From the NCBI GenBank assembly GCA_963682175.1, contig OY821784.1, forward strand, positions 36,127,621 through 36,191,620: a DNA stretch of 64,000 bases, given 5' to 3'. This document shows, in pieces, positions 24,201-36,099 of this stretch (within the stretch, counting starts at the first letter, position 1; each line of letters begins with the position of its first letter). The position numbers were made by a program, and so were the translations under genes. The DNA comes from Triglochin maritima. Taxonomy: Eukaryota > Streptophyta > Magnoliopsida > Alismatales > Juncaginaceae. The notes beneath the pieces are model-generated. The model saw only the letters and a list, made by a program, of their open reading frames with translations, did no database searches and was not told where the DNA came from.

Positions 24201-24586
24201 AGTCTTTAGCAGAGTGGAGACCATTTGCAGATAGCTCTGAGGGTGCAGTGATTGCAGGGTTGAGAGTAGAGTCTCAGACAATATCGACAGTGATTCATGC
24301 TCAGAATACAGATGAGGAGTTGAGCAGTTTACTACAGTTAGCGGCTAGAGATGGGTCAGACTTCAGAGTTGGAGTGGATGGAGGTCTGAGATTCAGAGAC
24401 CGTATCTGGGTGCCGAGGACAGAGGACCTGAGACATGATATCATGGAGGAGGCACATAGATTGCGATATTCCATTCATCCAGGGAGTACCAAGATGTACA
24501 AAGATCTGCAACGGAACTTCTGGTGGCGATGGATGAAGAAGGACGTTGCAGACTTCGTGTCTAGGTGTTTGGTCTTTCAGCAGGTG
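21261..24586 (+). pseudogene. Gypsy gag-pol polyprotein, multiply interrupted and truncated in integrase
   Basis: One frame from the ATG at 21261 is broken by TAG at 21411, 21738, 22401, 22851 and 23346 and by TGA at 22617. A one-base loss near 23550 shifts the frame. Recognisable parts in order are a gag capsid (WWRSTS), a CCHC knuckle (CHGCGQLGHFIRSC), a protease site altered from the usual DSGA to DFGATHSLIS, a reverse transcriptase with FVDDILIYS, an RNase H with YSDAS and VFTDHQSLKYL, and the start of the integrase zinc domain. The sequence then jumps into LTR sequence near 24587, so the integrase core and polypurine tract are gone. It cannot make a working polyprotein. Confidence 0.9.
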
Positions 24587-24587
24587 A

Positions 24588-25037
24588 GGGTAGGAGTGGT
24601 TCAGTACCGCGGAGGCGGAGAGGGGCATTATTGTGGGCCCGAGGTGGATGATCATGTGCATTGCATTGTCTTTAATTCCTTTTTTTGTATTTTAGGAGGT
24701 TTGGCATACGGGGTTCCTGCAGGGAACTCAGGCATGTTTCAATTGTTTGCATTTCAGGTAGCGAGCAGATTTAGAGTCGAGGTGGTGACCGAGGAGGGTG
24801 CCCCCGGGATCAGATCTTGTCTTCCTTTTATATCTTTTGTTGAGGTAGTGATTACATGTATATTCATTTTTGTTGTAATCACAATTGACTCATATGTATA
24901 GTTTGACTTCCACGTGGATCTATATCTTTATATATATATATATATATTTCGTCTTGTTGTTTCGTGACGTGCCCAGTGTTGTTCGTTGACGGTCTTTATT
25001 ATTGTTTAAATTTTCCGCTGTTTTCGGGAACGTTACA
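24588..25037 (+). repeat. Truncated gypsy 3' LTR
   Basis: This aligns with 20697-21135 of the 5' LTR, from GGAGTGGTTCAG to the terminal GTTACA. The first ~1.5 kb of the LTR is missing. A TA dinucleotide run (24932-24947) is longer here than in the 5' copy. Confidence 0.85.
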
Positions 25038-25123
25038 AGTAAAGTAATTATCTTTCCGTAAAAATAAACAAAATTACATCACCGAATGAGTTATGCGAGT
25101 TGCAATCAACTAATAACTCCTAA

Positions 25124-25629
25124 GACCATCCATAAGAGCATCCGTTATCGCGGGATTTTTTCGGTCGTGAGAGAGGTCGGTCATCTTCGCCCGGTTAAAC
25201 AAACTTTTAACAGCAGAAATTTGGGGTCATCTTCGCCCGGGTTGACGACCCGGTTGTCCGGGTCATCCAACCCGGACGCGCCACGTGGCGCGTTCGGGTT
25301 GATTTTTTTTGTTTTGTTTTGTTTTGATTTTTTTAATTTTTTTGTTTAAGTTTTTTTATAATTTTTTTTTTGAAAATTCGTTTTATAATTGTTTTGATTT
25401 TTTAGAATTTTTTTATTTTTTTTAAATTTTACTAAGATGGACCCCGAAATGATGTGGAGGAGAGAGGTATGTTGTGTTGGGTTGGGTTGTGGTTAAGATG
25501 TGAATAGTATAGGAAAAATAAGAAAGTGGGTTGAGGAAAGAGAAAGCTGATGTGGAAGATAGAGAAAACTGATTTTGAAGAGAGAGAGAGCTGATAACTG
25601 GGTCGTCCAGGTCATGGTTAGTGATGGTC
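25124..25629. mobile_element. Tourist-like MITE (506 bp)
   Basis: Terminal repeats GACCATC at both ends, with TAA duplicated at 25121-25123 and 25630-25632. It shares GGTCGGTCATC, an ACGCGCCACGTGGCGCG palindrome and GGGTCGTCCAGGTCATG with the copy at 45823-46377. No coding capacity. Confidence 0.75.
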
Positions 25630-25632
25630 TAA

Positions 25633-26039
25633 CAATAACCTCCACGACCTGGTCATCAATTTTCTCTCTCTCCGACCTACTTTCTTCTTTTTTCTATATT
25701 ATTCACCTCTTAAACACAACCCACCACAACCTATTTATCTCATCCACATCATTTCGGGATCAATCTTAGGAAAAAATTCTAAAAAATTAGAAAACGTATT
25801 TTCAAAAATAAATAAATAAAATTCAACCCAACCTAATTTTTCTCTTCTCTACAACGTCAACACAATTATAAATCCAATTCAACCTAAAAAACTTTCATTA
25901 TCCCAACCTAATTATTCAACACACACTCTCTCTTCCACATTATTCCTAGATAAAAACAAAAAATATGAAAAAACAAAAACAAAACCAATGGCCCAGCCAG
26001 TGGTCGCAACCTAGGTTTTACACCCTGTGACGGGTGGTC
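25633..26039. mobile_element. Second Tourist-like MITE copy, inverted and abutting the first
   Basis: The right end GACGGGTGGTC followed by TAA is the inverse of the left end of the copy at 3687. The left part (CCACGACCTGGTCATCAA) is the inverse of the family's other end but lacks the outermost bases. The copy is probably truncated or was hit by the neighbouring insertion. Confidence 0.55.
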
Positions 26040-26042
26040 TAA

Positions 26043-27669
26043 TTGAACTAGTGTTTGACATATTTATCTTTATTTTTTAGAAACATGATAACTTATTTAG
26101 GTTTCTATTGAATCTACAAATATGCTTAATTTTAAATCATAATTTCTTCATATATATAAAATAAATTATAATAGGAATGAAAATGAAAATCAGTCGTCAC
26201 AAAACCGTCAGCAATGCATCACAAGAAATGAATAGGCAATGCATGTGAAAGCCTTGTGGAAGTCACTCTCACACACACCCAAGTGGTGCATCCCAAACCA
26301 CACACTCTTTCTTCCTGCCTTCCCTCTTGCAACCCTATAAATTATACAATAATCAAATTTTCAAATTGTTCTTGTCTCTTTCCATTTGGCACCACCTTCA
26401 TAAATGTAGAAACTAGAAACGTCACCCTTTCTCACCTAATTGGCTAATCCGACCAACTTTCACTAGTAGTAGAATTTGGACACCTCAAGGTTCTCTTATT
26501 TGAAAATGTCATTAGAATCTCATTAGAATTGTTGGTGACCTAAATGCTAGCATCGTGTTTTTTCATGTTTTCCTTGTTTGGTGTCTTTGTTTGGATAATT
26601 AACCCTTCAACCTTCAAGTTGGTTAATTTACATTGAAGATCTTCAATTTTAGGTTAGGTTACAATATTTTTCGATTTGAAACTTAATTGTGTGTCTTTGT
26701 ATTATTGAAAATTGATACTTTCTCGGAGCAATCATACAACATCTAACTAAATCCGGCCTACATTCTCAACTAACAATCTCTTCCTAAAGATGAGATAGAG
26801 CTTGATATACTTAATGAAGTATATAACACCATATAGATGTCTTATCAGGAGTGATTACCTCAACAAAACATCTCAAAGAGGTAAAAATGTTTCATCAAGA
26901 TATATTGCTCAAGTCAAAAGGATTTGTTTCTACATATGCTAAAAGGAAAGGTATGATCTAAGATATATCCCATAATAAACCAATTATCAAAATGAAGAAT
27001 ATTTTGGAAATATCCCAAAAAATCTGGTTAAATAATTGTATAAAAACAAAAACAAAAAAGCACAGGGTCTCTGTATTTTTGTCTTTATCTTTTTTAAAAT
27101 GTGATATTGAGCTTTTTCGTGTGGTAGAGTAGAAGACTAGATGAGTATATCTGTATATGACTAGGCAGAGCTTGACACTTTTGACTGTTGTGAACCTCCA
27201 CTTGGGACCCATTAATTGTCTACTGTCTATCAATGATATTTATGTTTTATTAAATCATCATTAGTAATTTAAAGTTAGTGACCTACAAAGTTGACATCTT
27301 TGGGTTTTTTTTGTTAAAATAATGTGTTATAGAATGAGTGGAGATTTCTTGTGGTTTCCTTTGAAAAAGTTGCCTTAAACTAATCTTGAATTTTGTGGCT
27401 AAGGATTAATTTGTTTTGTTGGTTTGGAGGTATCCAGTGAGATCTTAAGGGAATTTGAAATAGTTTTATATGTTCTTCCATGGAATCGTGTGTCCACCAT
27501 GTTTAGTAGTTATCTCCTTTGGAATAGATGATTTTTTTTCTGAAAACATTTTGCATTTTTTAACTAAATCTTGATAAGTAACTCAATATTATGATTCGAT
27601 CATTGGATCAAACTAATCTGAAATTAAGAAGCTAGCAACTAAGCTGCTCCAAGTTGGTAGAGTAAACAT
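26043..27669. other. Intergenic, nothing recognised
   Basis: AT-rich sequence without long ORFs, recognisable domains or clear repeat ends. Confidence 0.6.
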
Positions 27670-28165
27670 GAGCACCGTTAACGGCGCCCAGGAAGTTCCC
27701 GAGCGTTCTGGTTTTTCTCTCAGCCACGTCATCTTCTCTTTCCACCACGTCAGCTCAAACCACCCCCCTTAAAAAAACTTAACCACACCCAGAAACAACT
27801 CAAGCGTTGCATTCTCTCCCTACACGTCATTTCGGGATCAATTCTAGGCAAAACACGAAAAATTATCAAAAAATTCTAAAAAATATAAATAAATAAAAAA
27901 CTTATTTTCATAAAAATATTTGAAAAAACAATTTTAAATGATTTTTAAAACATTTTCTAAACACAAAATAAAAAAACAAAATAAAAAGTGACCAATGGTG
28001 GGGGACACGTGGCCACCGCCCAGCCCATCCGCCTGAGCGGAAATTTTCGCCCGGGTGGAAATTTTCGCCCGGGCGAAGGCTGCCCAATTTTTTTAATACT
28101 TTTGTTGCTGATGTGTCAGGTGAAATTTTGGGCACCTGTCTTTTTATGCATGGTTAACAATGCTC
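27670..28165. mobile_element. Probable Harbinger-like MITE (about 500 bp)
   Basis: Left end GAGCACCGTTAACGG and inverted right end GAGCATTGTTAACC. The interior has TTTCGCCCGGG repeats and a stretch CATTTCGGGATCAATT that also occurs in the 25.6-kb copy. The right flank is TAA, but I see no matching TAA on the left, so the duplication is unproven. Confidence 0.5.
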
Positions 28166-28774
28166 TAAGTATTCCATGGATTGAAACTTAGCTAAGAACT
28201 ATTGTCCAACGAATCCTTTTTAAACAACACGTGAATTATATTTCCAAAGAATTTTTTTGGCTCCCTTGCCTGTGAAGTTTGGGGAAACTTAAGAGGGAAA
28301 AAAGAAGCTAAAACGACAGTTACAACTTACAAACACAATGGAGTGATAATGATATTATTGAAATCTGTATAGTCAAAGAACAAGTCAAATCTTAACATCT
28401 TAAAGTTTATTTAGAGCGGTATTGAAAATTTCTTCGAAAAAGTTTGGCATGTAATAATGGTCTAATCGTTGAAAAACAACCAAAATCTAGTTTAGTTGCC
28501 TGTGTTTGCAGAAAAAGTAAAAAATAGTTCAACTGAAATGCAAGAGATGACAAAAAAGCAAACAGTATATATAAATAAACAGGAATGAAAACACATAAAG
28601 AGAGTGTGAAAGACACAAGAAATGGAAGACAAAAAACAAAACACAAATCTAGCAGTGGCAAACACAATAAGCCACACTCTACTAATGTCCTCTATAGAAC
28701 AACAAAACTAACCCCATCTACACATCAAACAACCATGCCAACCTCTCAATCCATCCAACAACTCTAGCGGCCGC

Positions 28775-31624
28775 CTACACCCTCGTGCCGAACCCGTTCT
28801 GAGTCTTCTCGGTGTTCTTCCTTGACCGCCTCTTGAGCACCACAATCCATGTGAAGATTTCGAGTATGACGACCACCACGGCAAGACCAATTAGGATACC
28901 GATGTAAGCATGCTTCCATTGCTTGACGGGGTTCAAGATGTTGAAGCCTCTGAAGATGTTGATGATGCTGAGAACTATGACGGAGTACCCGACTGAGTGG
29001 TGGTAAATGTTCCAGTAGAAACGGAACTTGTGGTCCTTCTGCGGCCTCAGGAGCAATGCGAACACCTGAACACCAAAGTAGGAGAAATATTGATGATTAG
29101 TATACATTGATGGTGGTTGTGGTTTAACCTGAATGCACAAACCGATGCCAAGAAATAAAAGAAACTAAGTAAAAATAATGTTTTAAGCGAGTAACAGAAT
29201 TGCCGATCGATACTCCGCAACAAGACTTTTGATATACTATAGTGAACCAACAACTGGTGCAAAACAAAGCCCAATCGTTACACTTAAGTTGGATTTTTTT
29301 TGTAAACTTACTACTTTCCATACGATATACCCAACTGGGTCTAAACCAACTCATACAACAATAACTGAATTCTAAGTCCTAAGTGATAGAAGTCGAAGAC
29401 ACCGGGATTACTGAATTGGTTGGTTGACTAACATTCTTTTGCCATACAATTTAGACTTGGATACTACTAAAGCACGAACTAAAATCATAACTAAAAGAAC
29501 ACATGCAAAAATTATCGCATTGACGGTCCGATTTAGTTACCTGAAGTGTGGCAAGGCAGAAAATAGAAATGCCAATGTTTCTGTGGATTGTTTGGGTAAC
29601 TCCCTTGGACTCGCTTCCGAGCTTAAGACCAGTTCCCCAACCTGCGACACCGATGATGTAGCCCGAGACCTGGCAAGTGATGTGGAGGTAGAACCAGGCA
29701 GGATCTGCAGACTCGAAAACTCTCAGGTACCTAGCGATGATCGCTCCGAGAGGGATGAGGACTCCCCAACTCAGACCGTTTAGGATTCCATGAATCTGAA
29801 GTAAAGTTTAGACAGCATTTTAGAAAAGGGTAATGATTTCCATGTGCAGTTTAAGCAATCTCAGAATCAGAAAAAGACTTAACAAAGCTAATCACTGTGA
29901 AACTGAGATGGCCAAAAAGACTCATTAATACTTCAATAAATGCCTATTAATTAGGTGTGAATGGATATTAAAACTTGGGAAATCCGAAATATAGGAAAGG
30001 GACTTGAATAAAGCTGATTATTAATTCACTATCAACATGAGATGGCCTCCATTAATACTTCAAATTAATTAAAAACAATCATTTTTATTAATTAAAAACA
30101 ATGAGTGGAGATTTTTTTATTGCTAATTCCCAATTTTGGAATATTTATTCAGGCTGGAATTCGATCTCCGGCCATGACTTCCAAAGGATCTCCCAACTAA
30201 CCCCACTCATTTCAAAGAATCCTGAAACTTAGTCAAAATACAGATCAACAAGTATCTAAATATGGCTGCAGTATCCTGCCAACGTTTAAAGCACGAACCA
30301 AATTCAAAAATAAAAAAAAGAGGAAACACAGCTCACTACCAGCTACCAAAACATCTAACAATATCCAAGTATGCAGAAGATAAGGCCTTAAAAACAAACA
30401 AAAATTGCAGACCAACCAACAACTACAGAAGACCAGACCATCAACCTGCCCACAAAGATTTATTAAAAGAACCCAATAAACCCCTCTCAAGTTGGCAATA
30501 ATCTGTAAGTCTAATAAAATTCATCAAAACTAACAAAACAAATTCCCAAAAATACAAAAAAGAATGAAACTAAATCCTTTCCCTAAATAAGTAATATCTA
30601 ATGGTTATATGAACTGGCAGAAACAAGACCCTGAAATCAAAACAAAAATTGGAGACAGGCCAAGATCAGAATACCATCCTACCAAAAAAAACTAGCAAAG
30701 TTAGACCAAAAATTTCAAAAACAAAAACAAATAAAGAGAAACCCACTGCCAAAAACAAACTCAACTCTGAAGGAAAGCAAAATCCAAACCCTCAAATTAA
30801 CTCACCAAACCACAACCACCAAATTCATCAAAAAAAAACCCACCAAACCACTCAAACTTTTTCCAACACAAAACTCCACCTAACTTACATTCCTCTACTC
30901 CAAAACCCAATCCTCCAAACCCAGCACAAAATCACCAAATTCCAAAAACAAACACCAGAATTCCAAAAAAAACATTTTTTTCCAACAACAAAAATATTCC
31001 CAAACTTACATTCCTCTTGTGCAGAACAGAGCTACCACCTCCAGAAGCCGACCCAGACGCAAAATCAATACTCCCAGTCGACAACAGATTATCCCCTCCG
31101 AAAGCATGAGGCAAAACAGCCCCACCATTAACAGGCCCGACCTGCCAAGTGTGCCCAACACTCCTACTTCCATTCCCAGGAACACTAACCCTGGCATAAA
31201 TAACCATAACCCCACTCTCCCACTCCACCTCAAGCCCGTCCACGCCCACACTCAAATCCCCATCCCTCATGTTCGGACTCTTGGAAGTCAAATCCGTTTT
31301 GAAAATTCTAGTCCTTCCTCCATCCCTAACCCCGACCAAAGCTTGGGTCCCCACCATCCCCTGCCCCGTCGGGTTGAGCCCCCAGGAGACCCATCCGTCG
31401 GCGGCGAGGGGGGCGCGGAAGGCGATGGAGGCCTGGGAGGTGGCGGGGGTGAAGGACCAGTGGAGGGAGGAGGAGAGGCGGGGGAGGGTTGTGCAGGAAG
31501 GGAAAACTCTGTTTTTGGAGAAGGTTTGGGTTGAGCAAGTTTGGGAGAGGGTGGGGTGGAGGAGGGCGAGGACGAGGACGAGGACGAGGAGTGGAGAGGA
31601 TGGAGACATTTGGGTTGTTGTCAA
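28775..31624 (-). CDS. Cytochrome b561 and DOMON domain-containing protein
   Basis: Three exons on the minus strand: 31624-31010, 29795-29541 and 29065-28775, giving 386 residues. All introns are GT-AG (donors GTAAGT, GTAACT; acceptors TTCAG) and fall between codons. Residues 1-28 form a signal peptide. An extracellular DOMON domain follows (about 45-165, [17 protein letters not shown]), then a five-to-six helix cytochrome b561 domain (about 206-355) and a basic C-tail. The four expected haem-ligand histidines are at 207 (IHG), 243 (FYLH), 276 (IHRN) and 312 (YHH). Family members are ascorbate-reducible transmembrane electron carriers, here probably in the plasma membrane. Length and exon pattern are normal and no damage was seen. 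Intron 1 (1.2 kb) is unusually rich in A and C on the plus strand. Confidence 0.93.
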
Positions 31625-32820
31625 AATTCGATCTTGGTGAGGAAGTTTTGAGGGTTGGGGATTTTTGGTTGTCTTTTTTTTGTTCGGCTTGTGTTCTTGG
31701 AGGAATTGGAGAAGAAGATGATGGGGTTAAATAAGGGTGAGTGAGGGCTTGTGTCAGGAAATTGGAAGCTTCGTTTGAAGTTTCTATCTCTAGAAGTGGA
31801 GAGAGAGTGCGTGTGTTTTTCTCTCTCTAGAAGTAATATCCTATACTAATAAAGTAATAAGGGAGTGTTGCTGAGATTCCAATCCAAGGTTGTGTTTTTG
31901 TGTGTTATGGGCTTGAAAAAGAGAGAGAGAGATGTTAGGAAAGTATTGATGAACATGTTAGGAAAGTAGCCACCTTTGTTTTGTTGTAGGATGGGTGTTT
32001 TACAAGTCTATCCTTGTAAAAAAGGTGTATATATTTAAAATGGTAAATTACAGATATCATCTTTCAATTGTGTCCCTGTAACATTTAAACCTCTTGAACT
32101 TTGACATGACATAATTATACATTTTAAAAGAAAATTATCATTGGAAATTCCCTCGACCCACCTCCACTTTATGGTGGACGGGTAAATGTGCAAACTCAGA
32201 GAGAAGAACGAGACCCAACATTAGTCTCCCTAGGATTGGAACTTAGGTAGATTGTATTGAAATTTTTGTCATGTTCACTCATGCCTTGGTAGGCACTTTT
32301 AAAGTTTTAATTCGTAATAGTACTTTGCCGTCTCTCTCCGGTGATAATTTTTATTTTTCAAAATATTTATTGTTATTTTTTGGATGTTCATATTTGCTAA
32401 AGTTTCCAACACAAACATGCAACACGTCTTTGGTTATAAGAGTTAAGTGGTTAATTTGATTGAAGTTTTATATTGGAAGGGGTGAGAAATGAATATAGGT
32501 GAAAGAAGATTTGAGATCAAAATGTTTTGACATAAAATGTGACAGTAATGTGGAGGGGTAATAAGGTATTTGTGTTATCTATCCTCTTGGTTTGCACCTC
32601 ATTTTTGAAATTGTTGATTGTCAATACGAAGGAAAACCTCTAGAAATGTTTTGATCATCAAACGAAAATGATAATACGAGGGTCCGACTGTAATTCGTTA
32701 ATAACAACATATGATTGCGACCAAAGCTTTTCTGTAGGGACATATAAGCAAAAGGTCCCATAATTTAACTATTTAAGTATGGAACGGGAAGATTCAAGAG
32801 TGCTTGGGGTGATTATTTTA
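31625..32820. other. Upstream region of the b561 gene
   Basis: The first ~250 bases contain CT/GA repeats on either side of 31800, plausible 5' leader and promoter of the minus-strand gene. Near 32040 there is a lone GGTAAATTACAGATATC end similar to the MITE at 7772. No gene was recognised. Confidence 0.5.
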
Positions 32821-33312
32821 CGATTATTCATCGTCGGAAAACTACTTAAATTGTCCGTACAGATTATCATTTTGCTCTTCTCTCATTTCTACTCCTATAA
32901 CGCGACATCTAACCCTCATATCACATATCTCTCTTCATCTTTCTCTCATAATCATAAAAATAATGTTTTGGAGGTCAGTAATGAGCCAATGGACGCCCCG
33001 GTGTACTCGAATCTGGTAAAATATCCAACATCTTTTTAATAAAAAAAATAGCGGACGTTCGCGGGATCTGCCCCTCCCATGGGGGGCGATTTACCTAGAC
33101 GCCCGACTCGATTTTTTTTTTTTGGCTTACTTCACCGAATCCAGGCGTTTTGTCAGACATTTTCGTGGTGTTTGTACTGAGAAAATGAGGAAAATGTAGG
33201 TAGAAACATTGTTTTAAGAGACGAGACGAAATGTGTATTAAATGAATTGTTAAGGGTAAAAAAAATAATTATTAGGGACAATTTAAGTAGTTTTCCGTCG
33301 ACGAATAGTAAC
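32821..33312. mobile_element. Non-autonomous relative of MULE-B (about 490 bp)
   Basis: The two ends form an inverted repeat (GGAAAACTACTTAAATTGTCC in both arms). The left interior matches the MULE-B-type left end of the copy at 43888, including ATAACGCGACAT and an ATG-led mini-exon that reads into CGAATCTG|GTAAAA. The right interior has the MULE-B right mini-exon on the minus strand (ATGTCTGACAAAACG, ending GGTGAA|GTAAGC). Between them is one short GC-rich hairpin. The target duplication is not clear. Confidence 0.7.
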
Positions 33313-36099
33313 GCCGAATTTTATTAACAATGTGATTAGTGGCAGGTTTAAAGTTTAAACTACTCGGTCTTTGCAACCTACCAACCCCTGTCCTTTGTTT
33401 GGTATGAACAACAGACCACTCTGATCACACATGGGACTTACTCTGTTCACCAAGACTTTGACGTGGTTTTATTAATGTTTCAAAGCCGTGTTTTTGGGTT
33501 TTCCCCAACATTTGGACCTTTTCTGCTAATTTGTTGGACCTCGTCTTCTTTTACAGTTTAATATATATATACACACCTATTACTTTGACCATTCCACGTT
33601 TCCACCCAAATGAAATCTCAACAATTTATTATAGTTTATAATGTATTTTCTTAAGCAGTGAGTGGGTTAAGACGTTAAGTGATGGATCCCCACTTCATTG
33701 CCTTAAATATATTTTGAAGCCCTTACAGATGTCTAAATTTATTAATTTCCTTTTATTAATATATTTTTGGTATTCACATAATACTTATACTATATTGATG
33801 ATTTTTTGTTGTTGCAAATTGTGCCTTCAAAGCAGTGGTTATGGTTAGCCCTTTTAATTACAGTTATTTAAGATTTTCTCTTGATAAAGACATGGTTAAA
33901 ATGTCCAAATTTGCCAAAATATCCATTCTCTTTATTATATTGACTTTATTTTTCTTAATAAATCTCAAATTTCAACCATGTTCACCATATTAACTATTGA
34001 CTTTGGTTCTTATACCTTTCCTACAAGATACAACCAATTAGACAAAAAAAGTTAATAAGCTTTTCACTAATTATTTATGTTGACTGCTTGTTTGGGAGAG
34101 ATGTTCTATTTGCTGAAATAAAGGGTATTTGAAGTATTAGTATTATGTAAATTTTATCAAATGATGAGAGAGAGGACTGTTAATATTTAACTGTGTGAAA
34201 ATCCCAGATAAAATTAGAATATATCCTAAAATGGAAAAGTTCTAGGAAGTTATTTTCACAAAAGTCACATTTGCACAATTGCACGTACAAGTACAACCCC
34301 AGAATGATAACGGGTTTAAGGTTTTCCATACGTTTCAAGCACTTAAATCATTTATTAAGAGCAAATTAACGATGTTGATGGTGGTGACAATGTGGTGTTT
34401 AGAGCTCCATTAATCCCAACCCAAAATCTTACCTCCAATCTAGTTCATCTCTCCGTCACGTTAGCAAAAAATACTATACAACTCACCACCAAACTCAGTC
34501 TATTTTTCACTCCTTAACTTCAACCTCACTTTCAACCCTCTCTCATCCACATCATTTTTATTACCTCATTTTCTATTCTATCACAAAAATACACAAACAA
34601 CTAAATAAATTATTCCTACAATAACTTAATCTAATTAAATTACGTTAATTGTCAAATAATTTCGAAAAATTAGATTTAATAATGACTACTCCAACGGGTC
34701 GATCGGGGGTCTCGCTTGATTCATATAATTATATAAAAACATATAAATATCAATTAAATATTATTTAACAAATAAAAAAACTAATTTTTAATCTTTACAT
34801 ATATATGACTAAGTTCAGTTCTAGTGAGCTCAATGCTTATGTTATTTATGTTAAACTCCCTACAATCTCACCATTGGATATCATTTACGGTTAATCTCAC
34901 ATTTAATTAGCATAACCATTTTTCTTATAATCTACCTTACAATTTCAGATGTGTGGTAGATATGATGGGGGCTTAAAATTAAAAATTAAGCTCCGAACTC
35001 ACTAGATAATTCATGTATATATATAATCTTTTTTTTCATAAATAAGTTTTACACAAATTAATTGGGTTACATTTTTGGAGTCTTACTGCCTACTTCAAAT
35101 CAATCTAAATTGGCATAGTTGGAGATTACTTATGCAAAAAAATTTGCAGTCAACTAAAATACTAAATAATAAATTCCATGCTATTTTGACTTTACGTATC
35201 AAACCTAACCCAATGTCATCAACAACAAACACCACCTAAACCATCAAGGCAAAAATTGAACAAGTGAAGGTCGGCAACAACATGGTTGTATTATTATCAC
35301 AAGACCCAAACATGAAACATTTGACTTTGACTCTCACTTAAGTGCTAATTTTCATTTTCCTTTAAGACTCGTCTACATAAGTTGACCAACATGTTCAACA
35401 AGTCGTAAAATAATACGTTTAGTGTACAACCCACATTCCACCTACCATTAGGTTTGGAATGTTCTCTTCTAAATTTTAATTTCCTTCTAAAAAAATCATA
35501 TTTAGTGAAATATCCCTTTTATATCCCTATTTACTTCCACATTCCACCTTTTAAAAAAACCTAAACCATATTTAGTGGAATGTACAACCCACATTCCACC
35601 TACCATTAGGTTTGGAATGTTATCTTCTAAAATGGAATGTTCTCTTCTCCCTATTTACTTTATATCCTCGTAAAATATCTCATTTGACGAGCGAATAATG
35701 CCTGTGTTTGGCAATCTTGTTGGAGACAAGACAACCATTTGTGAGGGTACAAAAGCAAAAATTCAAATTACGCCAAAATATTGGGAAAGTTATATGCAAA
35801 AAAGTTATCTATGTTAATATAATATTCTACGAGGGTGTTGGTGAAAGACCTGATAATTTCGTTTTTCCCGTCTTGAGGACATGATGTGAGAGTGGTGATT
35901 AATAAACAATGTCGATTAGTGGACTTGTTCTTCTGGTTCAAGGTTTTAGTCTAATTAAACTCATTAAGAGAAAAAATGTATCTACCAATGAGCTAAGCAT
36001 GACTTCATGACACGTCAAGGTGGATTTGATTTTAATACACAAAAACAATAACATTATGTTTGAATTTTAATACATAAAAAGTAGGAGAATCCCTTTTAC
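33313..36099. other. Intergenic; one local duplication
   Basis: AT-rich with no recognised gene. A segment at about 35420-35470 (ACAACCCACATTCCACC, then GGTTTGGAATGTT) is repeated at about 35580-35640, an imperfect direct duplication roughly 160 bp apart. Confidence 0.5.

Larger units (their letters stand above)
19219..25037 (+). mobile_element. Decayed Ty3/gypsy LTR retrotransposon with truncated 3' end
   Basis: The element starts TGTAATAACC and ends GTTACA, flanked by a perfect 5-bp duplication AGTAA (19214-19218 and 25038-25042). It has a complete 5' LTR, a primer-binding site and a gag-pol region with stops. Its 3' LTR is reduced to the last ~450 bp. The matching 5-bp duplication shows that both outer ends are original and that the loss was internal. 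The order gag, protease, reverse transcriptase, RNase H, integrase is that of Ty3/gypsy. Confidence 0.9.
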
